Assembly (NCBI GenBank): GCA_947593515.1
Contig: CANQDQ010000009.1
Location: 1 to 64,000, forward strand
DNA from: an uncultured Bacteroidales bacterium
GTDB lineage: Bacteria > Bacteroidota > Bacteroidia > Bacteroidales > UBA11471
Length of the DNA stretch: 64,000 bases
Direction: 5' to 3'
Below the pieces are notes generated by a model. It was given only the letters and a program-made list of their open reading frames with translations, searched no databases and had not been told where the DNA came from. Each line of letters begins with the position of its first letter. Positions within the stretch are counted from its first letter, which is position 1. Positions 9,797 to 19,312 of this stretch are shown in pieces. A program made the translations under genes and the position numbers.

Positions 9797-10924
9797 TTAA
9801 TTTCGATTTTGCAATACGGGTTCAACGGTCATTCCGTCGCGCACTTTCAGCAGCGCACGGATAACGTAACGCTCCGTCGGGGAGATTCCGCCCGTTACCG
9901 TACACAGGGTATCATCGACGACATCGCCCGTTTCGATGTGGCGGTACGACACTTTGCCGTCGTCGCCGACGACATAGAGGTATTTTCCGAGTTGGTCGGT
10001 GCCGATAGCGGCGTTCGACACGAGGGTCGCCCGCTCGTCGTATCCCGATTTTATGCGCACGACGACGTAGAGTCCGTTTTTGAGTTCGCCGCGCGGATTG
10101 TCTATCGCCGCCCGCAAGGTAAGCGTACCGGTCGAGAGGTCGATGTTGGGCGAGAGATAATCGACCCGCCCGATGTAAGGCTCCGAAATTTCCTTGGCAA
10201 AGACTTCGACCAAACGGTCTTCGTCGTGCGCAGGCTTGTGGCGCAGGTTTTCCACGATTTTGAGATATTGGGCATCTTCTATCGTAAAGTAGGCATAAAC
10301 CGCCGAGTCCTGATAGACGGTCGCCAGCTTCGTCGATGACGCCGACGCCGGCACATACGCCCCTACGGCATAGGCACTCAGGCCGATATGCCCCGTGTAA
10401 GGCGAACGGATATAGCAATAGCCGAGATTGGTTTTCGCCGTATTCAGCTGCGCTTTGGCTTGGGCAACGGAGGCTTCGGCAGCCTGCATATTCGAACGCG
10501 ACTGTATAAGGTCGATTTCGCTCACGGCATTGCTGCTGCGCGCCTGCTTCATGCGGGTGTAGTTGTTCCGCGCATAGTCGAGCGTAGCCTGCGCATTGCG
10601 CACACCGGCTTCGGCTTGCTCGACGGCATCTTCGTAGAGGGTCGGCTCGATAATGAAGAGCAGCTGCCCTTTTTTCACCAACGCACCCGAATTGAAAAAG
10701 CTCTGCTGCAAATATCCCGACACCCGCGCCACAATATCGACGGTATTCCACGAAGAGATGTAGCCCGGATATTCCTTGTAGAGGGTTACCGTCCGTTCCT
10801 GCGGATAGGCGACGCTCACCCGCATTTTTTCTTCGGGCGCTGCCGTCTGCTGTTTCCGACACGCCCCGACGCCAATGCCCGACGCCGCAACCAAAAATAT
10901 CCACAAAATTTTACGAAATGCCAT
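9797..10924 (-). CDS. RND efflux periplasmic adaptor lipoprotein (MFP family)
   Basis: A 375-residue protein with a lipoprotein signal peptide (lipobox GVGAC at about residues 18-22). The lipoyl/barrel-sandwich half begins SYPQERTVTLYKEYPGYISSW-like (VSVAYPQERT, YPGYISSWNTVDIVARVSGYLQQ). A coiled-coil hairpin occupies about residues 95-165 (AEAGVRNAQATLDYARNNYTRMKQ...QAAEASVAQAKAQLNTAKTNLGY), and beta-barrel and membrane-proximal domains follow. It should link the RND permease to the TolC-like channel. It is the middle gene of the operon. Confidence 0.93.
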   Translation of the reverse strand: MAFRKILWIFLVAASGIGVGACRKQQTAAPEEKMRVSVAYPQERTVTLYKEYPGYISSWNTVDIVARVSGYLQQSFFNSGALVKKGQLLFIIEPTLYEDAVEQAEAGVRNAQATLDYARNNYTRMKQARSSNAVSEIDLIQSRSNMQAAEASVAQAKAQLNTAKTNLGYCYIRSPYTGHIGLSAYAVGAYVPASASSTKLATVYQDSAVYAYFTIEDAQYLKIVENLRHKPAHDEDRLVEVFAKEISEPYIGRVDYLSPNIDLSTGTLTLRAAIDNPRGELKNGLYVVVRIKSGYDERATLVSNAAIGTDQLGKYLYVVGDDGKVSYRHIETGDVVDDTLCTVTGGISPTERYVIRALLKVRDGMTVEPVLQNRN

Positions 10925-10941
10925 ATCGCGTATTGATTAAA

Positions 10942-12360
10942 TTATTCCGAAGCCGTATTGTCCCAACCGCCGCCCAATGCCCGATACAGTTCTATCACGG
11001 CGGAAAGGGCGGCGCCTTGCGAGGTAACCAGTTGATTTTGATATTCGAGCAGCGAACGCTGCGCATCGAGCACATTTTGGAAAGTGGAAAGCCCACGCTT
11101 GTAAAGGTCGAGCGACAGGTCGAGCGTGAGACGCCCCTGCTCCACCAGCTCGCGCAATATGAGGAGCTGCCGCACCGTACCTTTATAGGTGGTCATGGCA
11201 TTATCGACCTCCTCGACGGCGGTAAGCACTGCCAGATTGTACTGCTGCACGCTCGACTCCCACGCCGCCTTCGCCTGTTTGGTCGCCTGCGTATAGTAAC
11301 GTCCCTGAAAGAGCGTCCACGTGAGTTTAGGGGCTATCTCGTAGGTGAGGCTGCGCCGGTCGAAGAAATCGGAGGCTTTTTCCGACGCAAAACCGATGGA
11401 GCCGGTGAGTACCAAATGGGGAAAATAGTCGGAGCGCGCTGCTCCGAGCAATGCTGCCGCCGATGCCACCGACTGTTCCGCCGACCGTATGTCGGGACGC
11501 TGCCGCAACAGGTTGGCAGGTACGCCCACCGGCACGATAGTCCGATAGTCGGGTATGGCGCGCACCGGCTGCAACACCGGCGAAAGTTCATGCGGATAGG
11601 CACCGACAAGCAGCGCCAGCGTATTGATTTGCACCACGATATTCGCCTCCAAGACAGGTATGGAGGCTTGCGTACTGAAATAGACCGATTTGGCTTGCGC
11701 CACATCGAGCTGCGAGGCAAGACCGGTATTGTAGCGCACTTCGGTCATGTCGAGAATAGATTTCTGCGATTCGATATTCTGTCGGGCAACGAGCAGCTCC
11801 TGTTGCAGCGTGCGCAGCTGCGCGTACGCCGACGCTATCTGCGCCGCCAACGATACGAGCGCGCCGTTGTAATCTTCGACGGCGGCGCGATAAAGGGCTT
11901 TATCGGAGCGTGCCCGATTATAGACGGAACCGAAAAGGTCGATTTCCCATGAGGTAGTCAGCGCTCCCGAAAAATAGTTTTCGCGCGTCGTATTTTCGGC
12001 AGCCCCCACCCGACCGCTGTTCTGCGTTTTCGTCCAGCCGAAAGAAGCGTCGAGCGTGGGATAATAACCGCTCTGCTGCATACGCCATGCGGCATGAGCC
12101 GAAGCGATGCGCGAAAAAACGGTTTTGAGGTCGGGGCTGTTGGCGAATGCCACCGTGATAAGGGAGTCGAGCAGCGAATCGTCGAGGTTCAGCCACCACC
12201 GCCCCGTAATCGGGAGCTGCTGCACAAATGCCGTATCGACCCGCCACGTCTGCGGCAGCGTGGCGGAAAGCGGCTTTTCGTCTGCCGTCTGCGCACCGAG
12301 CGGAAGCAGCGGAAATGCCGATAAAAGAGAAACGACCAACAGGAAACGGATTGTTTTCAT
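10942..12360 (-). CDS. TolC/OprM-type outer membrane efflux protein
   Basis: The 472-residue product has a signal peptide ending near LGAQ-TADEKP and no lipobox Cys, unlike OprM lipoproteins. Two internal OEP repeats are visible: ANSPDLKTVFSRIASAHAAWRMQQSGYYPTL in the first and RQRPDIRSAEQSVASAAALLGAARSDYFPHLVLTGSIG in the second. GRWWLNLDDSLLDSLI at about residue 52 is typical of NodT-type family members. It forms the outer-membrane duct of the tripartite pump and is the first gene of the operon, 17 bases before the MFP gene. No regulator gene is adjacent and I found no convincing -7 box. Confidence 0.93.
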   Translation of the reverse strand: MKTIRFLLVVSLLSAFPLLPLGAQTADEKPLSATLPQTWRVDTAFVQQLPITGRWWLNLDDSLLDSLITVAFANSPDLKTVFSRIASAHAAWRMQQSGYYPTLDASFGWTKTQNSGRVGAAENTTRENYFSGALTTSWEIDLFGSVYNRARSDKALYRAAVEDYNGALVSLAAQIASAYAQLRTLQQELLVARQNIESQKSILDMTEVRYNTGLASQLDVAQAKSVYFSTQASIPVLEANIVVQINTLALLVGAYPHELSPVLQPVRAIPDYRTIVPVGVPANLLRQRPDIRSAEQSVASAAALLGAARSDYFPHLVLTGSIGFASEKASDFFDRRSLTYEIAPKLTWTLFQGRYYTQATKQAKAAWESSVQQYNLAVLTAVEEVDNAMTTYKGTVRQLLILRELVEQGRLTLDLSLDLYKRGLSTFQNVLDAQRSLLEYQNQLVTSQGAALSAVIELYRALGGGWDNTASE

Positions 12361-12450
12361 CGTGCGTTTTTTAGTTCGATGATATAACCCGCCGAAACAC
12401 TTTTTTGTTTAATTCCGATTCTTAAAATTTTTCCTGTGAGGGGGATTTAT

Positions 12451-12486
12451 AAAAAAAATCCTTTCACCGATTGGGCAAAAGGATTT
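12451..12486 (-). terminator. Intrinsic terminator after mgsA
   Basis: On the minus strand AAATCCTTT (12486-12478) pairs with AAAGGATTT (12464-12456) around a 13-base loop, followed by a run of T. It separates the mgsA operon from the efflux operon. Confidence 0.75.
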
Positions 12487-12505
12487 CTACAAGCGAAGCC
12501 AACCG

Positions 12506-12979
12506 TTATTCGGGACGAATCATTTTCTCGAATGCGGCACGGTCGAAAGGTACATACTTGGGTTTCAAGGGCACATAATCGTCTTTGTCCCACAAGGTGC
12601 TGGTAATCATCAGGTCGGCACTGTACCGGTTACAAGCGATGGGCACATTGTGTACGCGGCACTGACGTAGCAGCATCTGTATGTCGGCTTCGTGCGGCTG
12701 CGGATTGAGGTCGTCGATAAGGAATATCGCCAGATTGATTTTGTGCTGCACGACCAAAGCGGCAATTTCGGCATCGCCGCCCAGCGGTCCGGAGTTCATG
12801 CAGTGAACATCAGCCTTAACGCCTTTTTTCTCAAAAGCCTCTTTCACCAGCGTACCGGTGGTGCCGGTACATACCAAATGGTGCTGCGACAATTCTTCGG
12901 CATTGAATACCGCCCATTCCACCAAATCGGACTTGCGATTATCGTGGGCTACGAGGGCAATGGTCAAACTCTTTTTCAT
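12506..12979 (-). CDS. mgsA: Methylglyoxal synthase
   Basis: A 157-residue protein of normal length, beginning MKKSLTIALVAHDNRKSDLVEWA. It carries the phosphate-binding CTGTTGT motif, the catalytic-Asp motif NSGPLGGDAEIAAL and the conserved IFLIDDLNPQPHEADIQMLLR. It converts dihydroxyacetone phosphate to methylglyoxal and phosphate in the cytosol, a glycolytic bypass used when phosphate is limiting. It is the last gene of a minus-strand series (NfeD protease, kdsB, M16 homologue, mgsA) with a 19-base gap to the M16 gene. Confidence 0.95.
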   Translation of the reverse strand: MKKSLTIALVAHDNRKSDLVEWAVFNAEELSQHHLVCTGTTGTLVKEAFEKKGVKADVHCMNSGPLGGDAEIAALVVQHKINLAIFLIDDLNPQPHEADIQMLLRQCRVHNVPIACNRYSADLMITSTLWDKDDYVPLKPKYVPFDRAAFEKMIRPE

Positions 12980-12998
12980 AACGATTTATTTTAGGGGT

Positions 12999-14282
12999 TC
13001 AACATGATTTATCTTGTCCTGCGACAGTAACATAAAAGGCTTTTTCATCGAGCCGGCGGCGCGCCACGTCGAAAAGCTGTTCCACCGTAACGGCACGAAC
13101 GGCATCGAAACGGGCGGCATAGTAATCGAAATCGAGATTGTTAGCCAACAAGGTAACAAAGACTTCGGCGACCGAAATCGGGGTATCGAAAAGACGCAGC
13201 ATCTCACCCATCATGTAGTTGCGCACCATGAACAACTCGTCCTCGCCGACCGGTTCTTCCCGCAGGCGGCGTAGTTCGGCGAAAAGGTCGTCGAGCAGCG
13301 GACGGACGTATGCCGTCGCCGCCTGCGTCTGTATGGTAAGATAGGCGACATCGGGAAAGGTTACGACCGTAGAGTGTATGCCGTAGGTATAGCCTTTTTC
13401 TTCGCGAATCTTCGACATGAGGCGGCTGCCGAAATACCCGCCCAGCACGGTATTGAGAATGCGCAGGCAATGGTGGTCGGGGTGGTCGCGCCCGACGACG
13501 AACAACCCCGCACGGATTCCCGACTGCAACACGCCGGATTTTTCGACCAAACGGTAATGCTCCTCCGCACTCCGGAAAGGCGGCGCGACAAAAAGGGGCG
13601 CCTCGCCCGCCGGCATATCGGAAAAGAGTTTTTCGACCAACGCTATCATTTCATCGGTGATGCGACCGGAAAGCACGATGCGGCAGCGCTGCGCCGTGTA
13701 ATACGCGCGATGAAATGCACGAAGCCGTTCAATCGTAAGCGTCTCGTAATCGGCAGGCTCGGTGGAGCTGCCGTAAGGGTGTTTGCTGCCGAACAGCTGC
13801 GCCGAGAAAGCCCGACTTGCCAACACATCGACTTTTTCCAACTCGACCCGCAGCGATTGCAGCCCCCGCTCCTTCACCGTCTGAAACTCTTTTTCGGGGA
13901 AGGTCGGCGAGGTGATGATGCGGTGCAGCAAAGGCAGCAGCTCGGCAAAATAACGGTTTGCCGAATAGAGCGTAAAATAGGTGTTGCGCAGGGTGCTCAT
14001 CGTTTGCAGCGTCGCACCGTAATAGTCAAGCCGTTCGGCAATATCGGCAGAGGTCATGCCGGCAGCGCCCTCGCGCAGCATGGCGGCGGTAAGCTCCGCC
14101 GTCAATCGGTGGGCGTCATCGATTTTTCCTGCCGAAAAGAGTACATCGACCCGCGAAATTTCCTGCGTACCCCTATCGATGACATAGAGGGGTATGCCGT
14201 TGGGCAATACGTGTTTCGCCACCGACGGAAACGTCAGCGACTCCATTTCGTGCAAAGGGGGCGGCAGAGTACGGTCGAGCAT
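12999..14282 (-). CDS. M16 (insulinase/MPP) family protein lacking the HxxEH motif
   Basis: This 427-residue protein has the two-domain M16 fold: an N-terminal half (VAKHVLPNGIPLYVIDRGTQEISRVDVLFSAGKIDD) and a C-terminal inactive-type domain with the conserved GGYFGSRLMSKIREEKGYTYGI, whose Arg and Tyr contribute to substrate binding. At the place where active members have HFLEH the sequence reads LTAELTAAMLREG, so the zinc ligands are absent. By family knowledge such proteins are regulatory partners of an active M16 subunit, like MPP-alpha. No active partner lies next to it. No signal peptide is seen. It lies 10 bases after kdsB in the same operon. Confidence 0.88.
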   Translation of the reverse strand: MLDRTLPPPLHEMESLTFPSVAKHVLPNGIPLYVIDRGTQEISRVDVLFSAGKIDDAHRLTAELTAAMLREGAAGMTSADIAERLDYYGATLQTMSTLRNTYFTLYSANRYFAELLPLLHRIITSPTFPEKEFQTVKERGLQSLRVELEKVDVLASRAFSAQLFGSKHPYGSSTEPADYETLTIERLRAFHRAYYTAQRCRIVLSGRITDEMIALVEKLFSDMPAGEAPLFVAPPFRSAEEHYRLVEKSGVLQSGIRAGLFVVGRDHPDHHCLRILNTVLGGYFGSRLMSKIREEKGYTYGIHSTVVTFPDVAYLTIQTQAATAYVRPLLDDLFAELRRLREEPVGEDELFMVRNYMMGEMLRLFDTPISVAEVFVTLLANNLDFDYYAARFDAVRAVTVEQLFDVARRRLDEKAFYVTVAGQDKSC

Positions 14283-14292
14283 ATTTTTCCGT

Positions 14293-15048
14293 TTATTGAT
14301 TATGCGAATCCAGAAAGCGCAGGGCTTTTTCCAAATCGGCAGGGGTGTCGATGCCTATCGTTTCCTGCACGGTGATGCCCGCTTTTATGCGGTAGCCGTT
14401 TTGCAGCCAGCGCAGCTGCTCCAACGATTCCGCCGTTTCGAGCGACGACTGCGGCAGACGGGTAATCGCCTTCAACACATCGGCGCGATAGGCATACATA
14501 CCTATATGTTTATAATAGGTGTGATGCGACAGCCACTCTTCGGGCGGGAGATTGCGCAGATAGGGTATGACGGAGCGGCTGAACATCAGGGCTTCGTGCT
14601 GCTCGTTCAAAACGACTTTCGGGGAATTGGGATTGAACAGCGCCTCCTGCCCGTCGGCGGGAAGAAACGGTTTCACCAGCGTGGCAATCTGCGTATCGGG
14701 CGCATCGAAACAGTGCATGAGGTCGGTAATCTGGCGCGGCTGAATGAAAGGCTCGTCGCCCTGAATGTTGATGATTACGTCTTCGCCGGCGCCTATCCGC
14801 TCATAGGCTTCGCGGCAGCGGTCGGTGCCGCTGCGGTGGGTGTCTGCCGTCATCACGGCACGACCGCCGAAAGCGGTTACGGCATCGCGTATGCGGCTGT
14901 CGTCGGTGGCGACCCACACGTTGTCGAGTACGCCGGACACCTGTTCGTAAACCCGTTGTATCATCGGTTTGCCCCGCATATCGACCAACGGCTTTCCGGG
15001 AAAGCGGGTCGAGGCGTAACGCGCCGGAATAATGGCAATGAATTTCAT
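14293..15048 (-). CDS. kdsB: 3-deoxy-manno-octulosonate cytidylyltransferase
   Basis: The 251-residue product starts [21 protein letters not shown], the nucleotide-binding signature of CMP-Kdo synthetase, and contains NIQGDEPFI and [10 protein letters not shown]. It activates Kdo with CTP for lipid A core synthesis in the cytosol. Its ATG overlaps the TGA of the upstream NfeD gene by 4 bases (ATGA), indicating translational coupling. Confidence 0.96.
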   Translation of the reverse strand: MKFIAIIPARYASTRFPGKPLVDMRGKPMIQRVYEQVSGVLDNVWVATDDSRIRDAVTAFGGRAVMTADTHRSGTDRCREAYERIGAGEDVIINIQGDEPFIQPRQITDLMHCFDAPDTQIATLVKPFLPADGQEALFNPNSPKVVLNEQHEALMFSRSVIPYLRNLPPEEWLSHHTYYKHIGMYAYRADVLKAITRLPQSSLETAESLEQLRWLQNGYRIKAGITVQETIGIDTPADLEKALRFLDSHNQ

Positions 15049-16451
15049 ATGTTTTTTTCGTTCAAAGGTACGACATAGAGCTGCATATTTTCGACCTTAA
15101 CGACCTTGACGGGCGTATCGGCTTCGATGAAACTGTTGCGGCAGGAAATGGCGTCGTAATCATCGCCGTCGATGCGCACTTTGCCCGACGGTCGCAGGAC
15201 AGTAGCCGCCACGCCTTCGCGTCCCACCATACCGACAAGACGGGTATCGACAGCCACATATCCCTCCTCAACTTTCTGTTCGGAGTGCAACGCAACACGG
15301 TAGAAAAGACCCTTGCGTCCGATGCGTTTCATCAGCAAAACGATGCCGACCACCGCCAAGAGCAAGCCCGAAAAAATAACGGTCAGCCCGTGCACGAATC
15401 CGCCGCCGGCAACCCAAAAGAAATTGAAATGCACGTTTTCCAACAGCGCCAGCAGCAACCCTCCGAAGAAACAGATGAGACCGGCAATACCGGCGATGCC
15501 GAAACCCGGTATCACCAGCAGCTCGAGCACCAACAGAACGATGCCGACAAGGAATATCAATATCTCCCACGAGGCAGCCAGACCGCTGAGATAGAGCGGA
15601 GCGAAATAGAGTATGCCGGCTATGATAGACACGGCGAGCGGCAAGCCCACGCCGGGTGTCTGCAACTCGAAATAGATGCCGCCGATGATGAGCATAATCA
15701 ACACGGCTTGCACGGCAGGATTTTGGAGGAAACCGACGAACTTGTCGTAAAACGACGGCGTGAATTTCCGTATTTCATACTCCGGCACGCCGAGCCGGCA
15801 GGTAATGATTTCGTCGATGTTCTCGGCAAGCGCTTCGCAATAGTTCCACCGCAGGGCTTCCTGCGCCGTGAAAGTCAGGACTTTCGTCGAGTCGCACAAG
15901 CCGGGCACGACGATTCGCGAATCGACCATCGCTTCGGCGATGAGCGGGTCGCGCCGCCACCGCACCTGCGGCTCGTCCGAATCGGCTCGGAGCGTATCGC
16001 GACCGTGCGATTCGGCGGTGGAGCGCATCGTTGCCCGCATATACGACTGGTATTTGTCGGGCATTGCCGCACCGTCCTGCCCTACCACCGTCACCGCACC
16101 CATATTGGCGCCGGAGCGCATATAGATGCTGTCGCAGGCAAGGGCAATCAGTGCGCCGGCCGAAGCGGCGTTGTTGTCGATAAAGGCATAAACGGGTATG
16201 GGACTGTTGAGTATGAGCGTGCGCATGGAATCGGCATGCACCACCGTGCCGCCGTAAGTATTCAAATGCAAAACGACGGCGGCAGCCTGCAACTGCTCCG
16301 CTTCGTGAAGTCCCAAGCGCAGGTAACGCCATGAGGTCGGGTCGATTTCCCGCGCGATGTCGATGCAGTAAAAAAGAGGCTTTTCATCTGCCCGCGCCAA
16401 GCCCGGAGCGAACACAGCCAAAAACAGAAATGCTATCCACACTTTTTTCAT
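15045..16451 (-). CDS. NfeD-family membrane-bound ClpP-class serine protease
   Basis: Start ATG 16451 gives 468 residues with a signal peptide ([21 protein letters not shown]); an upstream in-frame start adds 24 residues without a signal. The periplasmic SDH-type protease domain has NTYGGTV and the nucleophile context [13 protein letters not shown], with a candidate Lys in [11 protein letters not shown]. About four membrane segments follow ([70 protein letters not shown]). The protein ends with an NfeD OB-fold domain. By family it cleaves membrane proteins such as stomatin partners; no stomatin gene is adjacent. A -7-like TATCTTCG on the minus strand (16478-16471) lies 19 bases upstream of the start. 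Confidence 0.9.
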   Translation of the reverse strand: MKKVWIAFLFLAVFAPGLARADEKPLFYCIDIAREIDPTSWRYLRLGLHEAEQLQAAAVVLHLNTYGGTVVHADSMRTLILNSPIPVYAFIDNNAASAGALIALACDSIYMRSGANMGAVTVVGQDGAAMPDKYQSYMRATMRSTAESHGRDTLRADSDEPQVRWRRDPLIAEAMVDSRIVVPGLCDSTKVLTFTAQEALRWNYCEALAENIDEIITCRLGVPEYEIRKFTPSFYDKFVGFLQNPAVQAVLIMLIIGGIYFELQTPGVGLPLAVSIIAGILYFAPLYLSGLAASWEILIFLVGIVLLVLELLVIPGFGIAGIAGLICFFGGLLLALLENVHFNFFWVAGGGFVHGLTVIFSGLLLAVVGIVLLMKRIGRKGLFYRVALHSEQKVEEGYVAVDTRLVGMVGREGVAATVLRPSGKVRIDGDDYDAISCRNSFIEADTPVKVVKVENMQLYVVPLNEKNI

Positions 16452-16581
16452 AGTCGTATATGTTTCGCTACGAAGATAACGTTTTTCTCCAAAACACGCT
16501 GTCGTTCTTTTCCGTTTTTTCAAAAAAATTTCTATATATCCCGCCCGACTGCCAATCCGTGCTACGTTTTAGAGTATGTAA

Positions 16582-16635
16582 AGGTATGTTATTTAACACA
16601 CCTGTATAGATTTTTTATCGAAAAATATTTTCGAT
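16582..16635. promoter_or_regulatory. Two inverted repeats upstream of the ECF sigma gene
   Basis: AGGTATGTTA (16582-16591) and TAACACACCT (16594-16603) form a 10-bp dyad with one mismatch. ATCGAAAA (16617-16624) and TTTTCGAT (16628-16635) form a perfect 8-bp dyad that overlaps the expected -33 position of the promoter at 16652. They could be operator sites; no regulator is known. Confidence 0.45.
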
Positions 16636-16651
16636 TCTTCCGACGGCGATT

Positions 16652-16659
16652 TACTTTTG
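16652..16659 (+). promoter_or_regulatory. -7 element of the ECF sigma gene
   Basis: TACTTTTG matches TAnnTTTG and lies 59 bases before the start codon at 16719. The -33 region (TTTTCG) is a weak match. Confidence 0.5.
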
Positions 16660-16718
16660 AGGTCGGTTACAACAAGTAGCCATAACTTATTTATTAATCG
16701 CTTAATGTTTTCAAAAGA

Positions 16719-17222
16719 ATGGAACGAATGCAATTCCAACAGCGGCTGCTGCAACTGCAAGACAACCTGCTGAATTTCGCCTATATGCTCACGTGCGACC
16801 GTGAGGAGGCGCAGGACTTGTTGCAGGACACGACACTCAAAGCCCTCGACAACAGTGAAAAATACATCGACAACATCAATTTCAAAGGGTGGATATTCAC
16901 CATTATGAAAAACATCTTCATCAACAACTACCGACGGGTGGTGCGCAGCCAGACGATGATAGACCAGACCGAAGACCTGTATCACCTGAACCTGCCGCAG
17001 GAGTCGGGCTTCGACACGCCGGAAGGCACACTCTCCATCAAGGAAATTTCCAAAGCGATAAGCAGTTTTCCCGACGAATACAAAATTCCGTTCTCCATGC
17101 ACGTGGCCGGATTCAAATATCAGGAAATCGCCGACAAAATGGATTTGCCCTTAGGCACGGTAAAGAGCCGGATATTTTTCGCCCGACAGCGGCTGCAAAT
17201 CATTCTCAAAGATTACCGGTAA
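16719..17222 (+). CDS. ECF-type RNA polymerase sigma factor
   Basis: This 167-residue protein has sigma region 2 (about residues 15-80: DREEAQDLLQDTTLKALDN and NFKGWIFTIMKNIFINNYRR) and region 4 with a helix-turn-helix (about 115-165: GFKYQEIADKMDLPLGTVKSRIFFARQRLQ). ATG 16719 is used; an internal Met at codon 4 is an alternative. No anti-sigma factor gene is adjacent: upstream is the divergent NfeD gene, and downstream the gene is convergent with a Porin_10 gene, 3 bases between stop codons. Its regulon is unknown. Confidence 0.93.
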   Translation: MERMQFQQRLLQLQDNLLNFAYMLTCDREEAQDLLQDTTLKALDNSEKYIDNINFKGWIFTIMKNIFINNYRRVVRSQTMIDQTEDLYHLNLPQESGFDTPEGTLSIKEISKAISSFPDEYKIPFSMHVAGFKYQEIADKMDLPLGTVKSRIFFARQRLQIILKDYR

Positions 17223-17225
17223 CGG

Positions 17226-19208
17226 TCAGTTGGCAAAATTGACGCACAAGCCGAATTGCAGCGTTGCCGGATTGTAGGGATAATTCGGCATGATGAAATA
17301 GTTGTTTCTGCCGAAGAGCGTCTGGTTGAAGTGGGTGTACATGATATAGAAGCGCACCATCTTCATCTTCATGTTGGCATAGACATTCATCAACGGATAA
17401 TTGCCGACCTTTTCCCGCTGCTGGGTATGGAACGTCAGCGTAGCCGGTTGATAGAGTTCGGCGTAATACGACGTATGATACTTGCAATCCACGCCCAGCT
17501 GCACCTGCAACACCTTTGCAATTTTGAAATCGAGATACATCTGGGCGTAGGCGCTCAGGTCGGGCAAGGGAATGACTTTGCTGTCGCTCGACTTTTGATA
17601 TACGGCTTCGAGATTGAGGTTGAATATACCCCATTTTATTTTTTGCTGGAGCATCGCGGTGAACACCTGCAAAATGCGGTTGTCTTGCAGAGGCATACCG
17701 TCGTTGCCGAAATAGACATAATTCTGCACGTTTTCGACACCGATATTGAGGTAGGTACCCGTAGCCGGCAGGGTAAATTCGCCGCCGACGCGGAATTTGC
17801 GTATTTTACCGAAATCGTTTTCCCAAATGAAATGATTGGAAACATAATGGCGGTAATAGAACGGAGGCGTTTCGTTTTTGAAAAATCCGTATGCTCGCAG
17901 TTGTACGGTCGTCTTGCGTATGTGGAAACGGGTTTGTATTTCGCCGTCGACTTTCACCGCACCGGCATCGACCCCGACAAGACCCAAAGCGGCATCGACA
18001 TTGTAGGTAAGCAATTCGCCCTGCTGTTTGGAGAGTACGCCTCCCACCCACACGACATTTTCGATATAAACTTTCGGAGTGCGGGTTATCCCGTAGGTAT
18101 AGAGGCTGTCGTTGAGCATGGATACGGTCGGCGGCGTAAGCATAAATTCGGGTATAACACCGCTCATCAGCTTGAAACGCCGCACCTCGTAACTGAGGTA
18201 TGCCGATATTCCCATTTTGGCATAGCGGCTGAACCCTTCGAGCAGGGAAACGCCGAGCGTATTTTTCAGCGACCAGTATTCGGTCGAATCGCTCGTTCCC
18301 GTTTTGCTGAAATAGGTATTCTCGAAAAACGTGGTGTCTTCGCGCGCCGACTGCTCTACAAAACGGCGCACATTGCTATTGAACTCCGCCGTATGGATAA
18401 AGCTCGTAACCGGCGTAAAAATTTTCCGCTCGGTCGTATCATCAACCTGTTCGGTCTTGTAAAATCCGAGATTGTAGCGGTGTGTCAAATAATAGTTTTG
18501 CCCCCGCACGCGGTTGTAGGCATCGTAGAGATTGACGGGTATCGACTGCGAATCGAAACCGCCCTGTCCCGACGTCATGGATTCGGGATCGCGTATGAAT
18601 CGGTCGTCGGCGATACCGCCGTTTTCCTGCGAAACGAAATTGTAGGTATTCGCCAAAAGCGCCAATTGATAACGGTCGCCCGTGTAATAACCCGCCACCT
18701 GCCATGCCAAGTCTTTATTGCCCTGATGATCGTAACTGCCGCGTGAATAGAGATAGCGCAAATCGGCGGCGATTGCCAGACGGCGATTGATGTTTCCCGA
18801 AAACCGGGCGGTCAAATCTTCCTGCTTACGGGGTTTGTTTCCGCCGAAAAGATACGACACCAGCGTCATGGGAATACGGGTATTGTAATAGATGTAATTC
18901 GCCGGCGTGGTGATGAGATAGTCGAACGGCGCTTTGAAAATGAACTGCGGCATTTCGGGGCGGTCGAAAAAAATCTTCGACTGAGCGGCGCCGCCCAAAT
19001 TGCCGGTGTAGGTGTAAGCCGTCGAATAAGATATGGGCAAATCGGTATTGTAAAAATTGTCGATGAGGGTGTCCATCGGTACCCGATAGGGCGTACCCAA
19101 CGGCTGGGTGAGCTTCCACGCATAGGGTTCTCCCTCGACCTGTTTTTTGTCAGCCCATATGCAAACGACCGACAAAAAAAACAACATGAATATCCCAAAC
19201 CTTTTCAT
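17226..19208 (-). CDS. Putative outer membrane porin (Porin_10 family)
   Basis: The 660-residue product has a signal peptide (MKRFGIFMLFFLSVVCIWA) and a long chain of amphipathic beta strands ending in an aromatic-rich C-terminus (ATLQFGLCVNFAN), as in outer-membrane barrels. The N-terminal block YAWKLTQPLGTPYRVPMDTLIDNFYNTDLPISYSTAYTYTGNLGGAAQSKIFFDRP is characteristic of the Bacteroidota Porin_10 family, from memory. Substrate unknown. A -7 box lies 5 bases upstream of its ATG, so the mRNA may be nearly leaderless. Confidence 0.85.
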   Translation of the reverse strand: MKRFGIFMLFFLSVVCIWADKKQVEGEPYAWKLTQPLGTPYRVPMDTLIDNFYNTDLPISYSTAYTYTGNLGGAAQSKIFFDRPEMPQFIFKAPFDYLITTPANYIYYNTRIPMTLVSYLFGGNKPRKQEDLTARFSGNINRRLAIAADLRYLYSRGSYDHQGNKDLAWQVAGYYTGDRYQLALLANTYNFVSQENGGIADDRFIRDPESMTSGQGGFDSQSIPVNLYDAYNRVRGQNYYLTHRYNLGFYKTEQVDDTTERKIFTPVTSFIHTAEFNSNVRRFVEQSAREDTTFFENTYFSKTGTSDSTEYWSLKNTLGVSLLEGFSRYAKMGISAYLSYEVRRFKLMSGVIPEFMLTPPTVSMLNDSLYTYGITRTPKVYIENVVWVGGVLSKQQGELLTYNVDAALGLVGVDAGAVKVDGEIQTRFHIRKTTVQLRAYGFFKNETPPFYYRHYVSNHFIWENDFGKIRKFRVGGEFTLPATGTYLNIGVENVQNYVYFGNDGMPLQDNRILQVFTAMLQQKIKWGIFNLNLEAVYQKSSDSKVIPLPDLSAYAQMYLDFKIAKVLQVQLGVDCKYHTSYYAELYQPATLTFHTQQREKVGNYPLMNVYANMKMKMVRFYIMYTHFNQTLFGRNNYFIMPNYPYNPATLQFGLCVNFAN

Positions 19209-19213
19209 CGGCG

Positions 19214-19221
19214 CAAATATA
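19214..19221 (-). promoter_or_regulatory. -7 element directly before the porin start codon
   Basis: On the minus strand TATATTTG is followed by CGCCG and then the ATG at 19208. Transcription would begin at or within a few bases of the start codon. A matching -33 TTTG at 19-base spacing is not evident. Confidence 0.5.
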
Positions 19222-19312
19222 CGGCAAATTACCGAAAACTCTTTTACCCGTTACGCTAAAAAGATAGAAAAGAAACAGATGCCGCCAACCGGCAAAAGAG
19301 AAACCGAAGTTT

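Noticed and set aside
7373-10339. 988-codon open frame opposite the RND permease and adaptor genes
   Set aside because: Rich in His, Arg and Gly without domain signatures, and it spans two real genes on the other strand.
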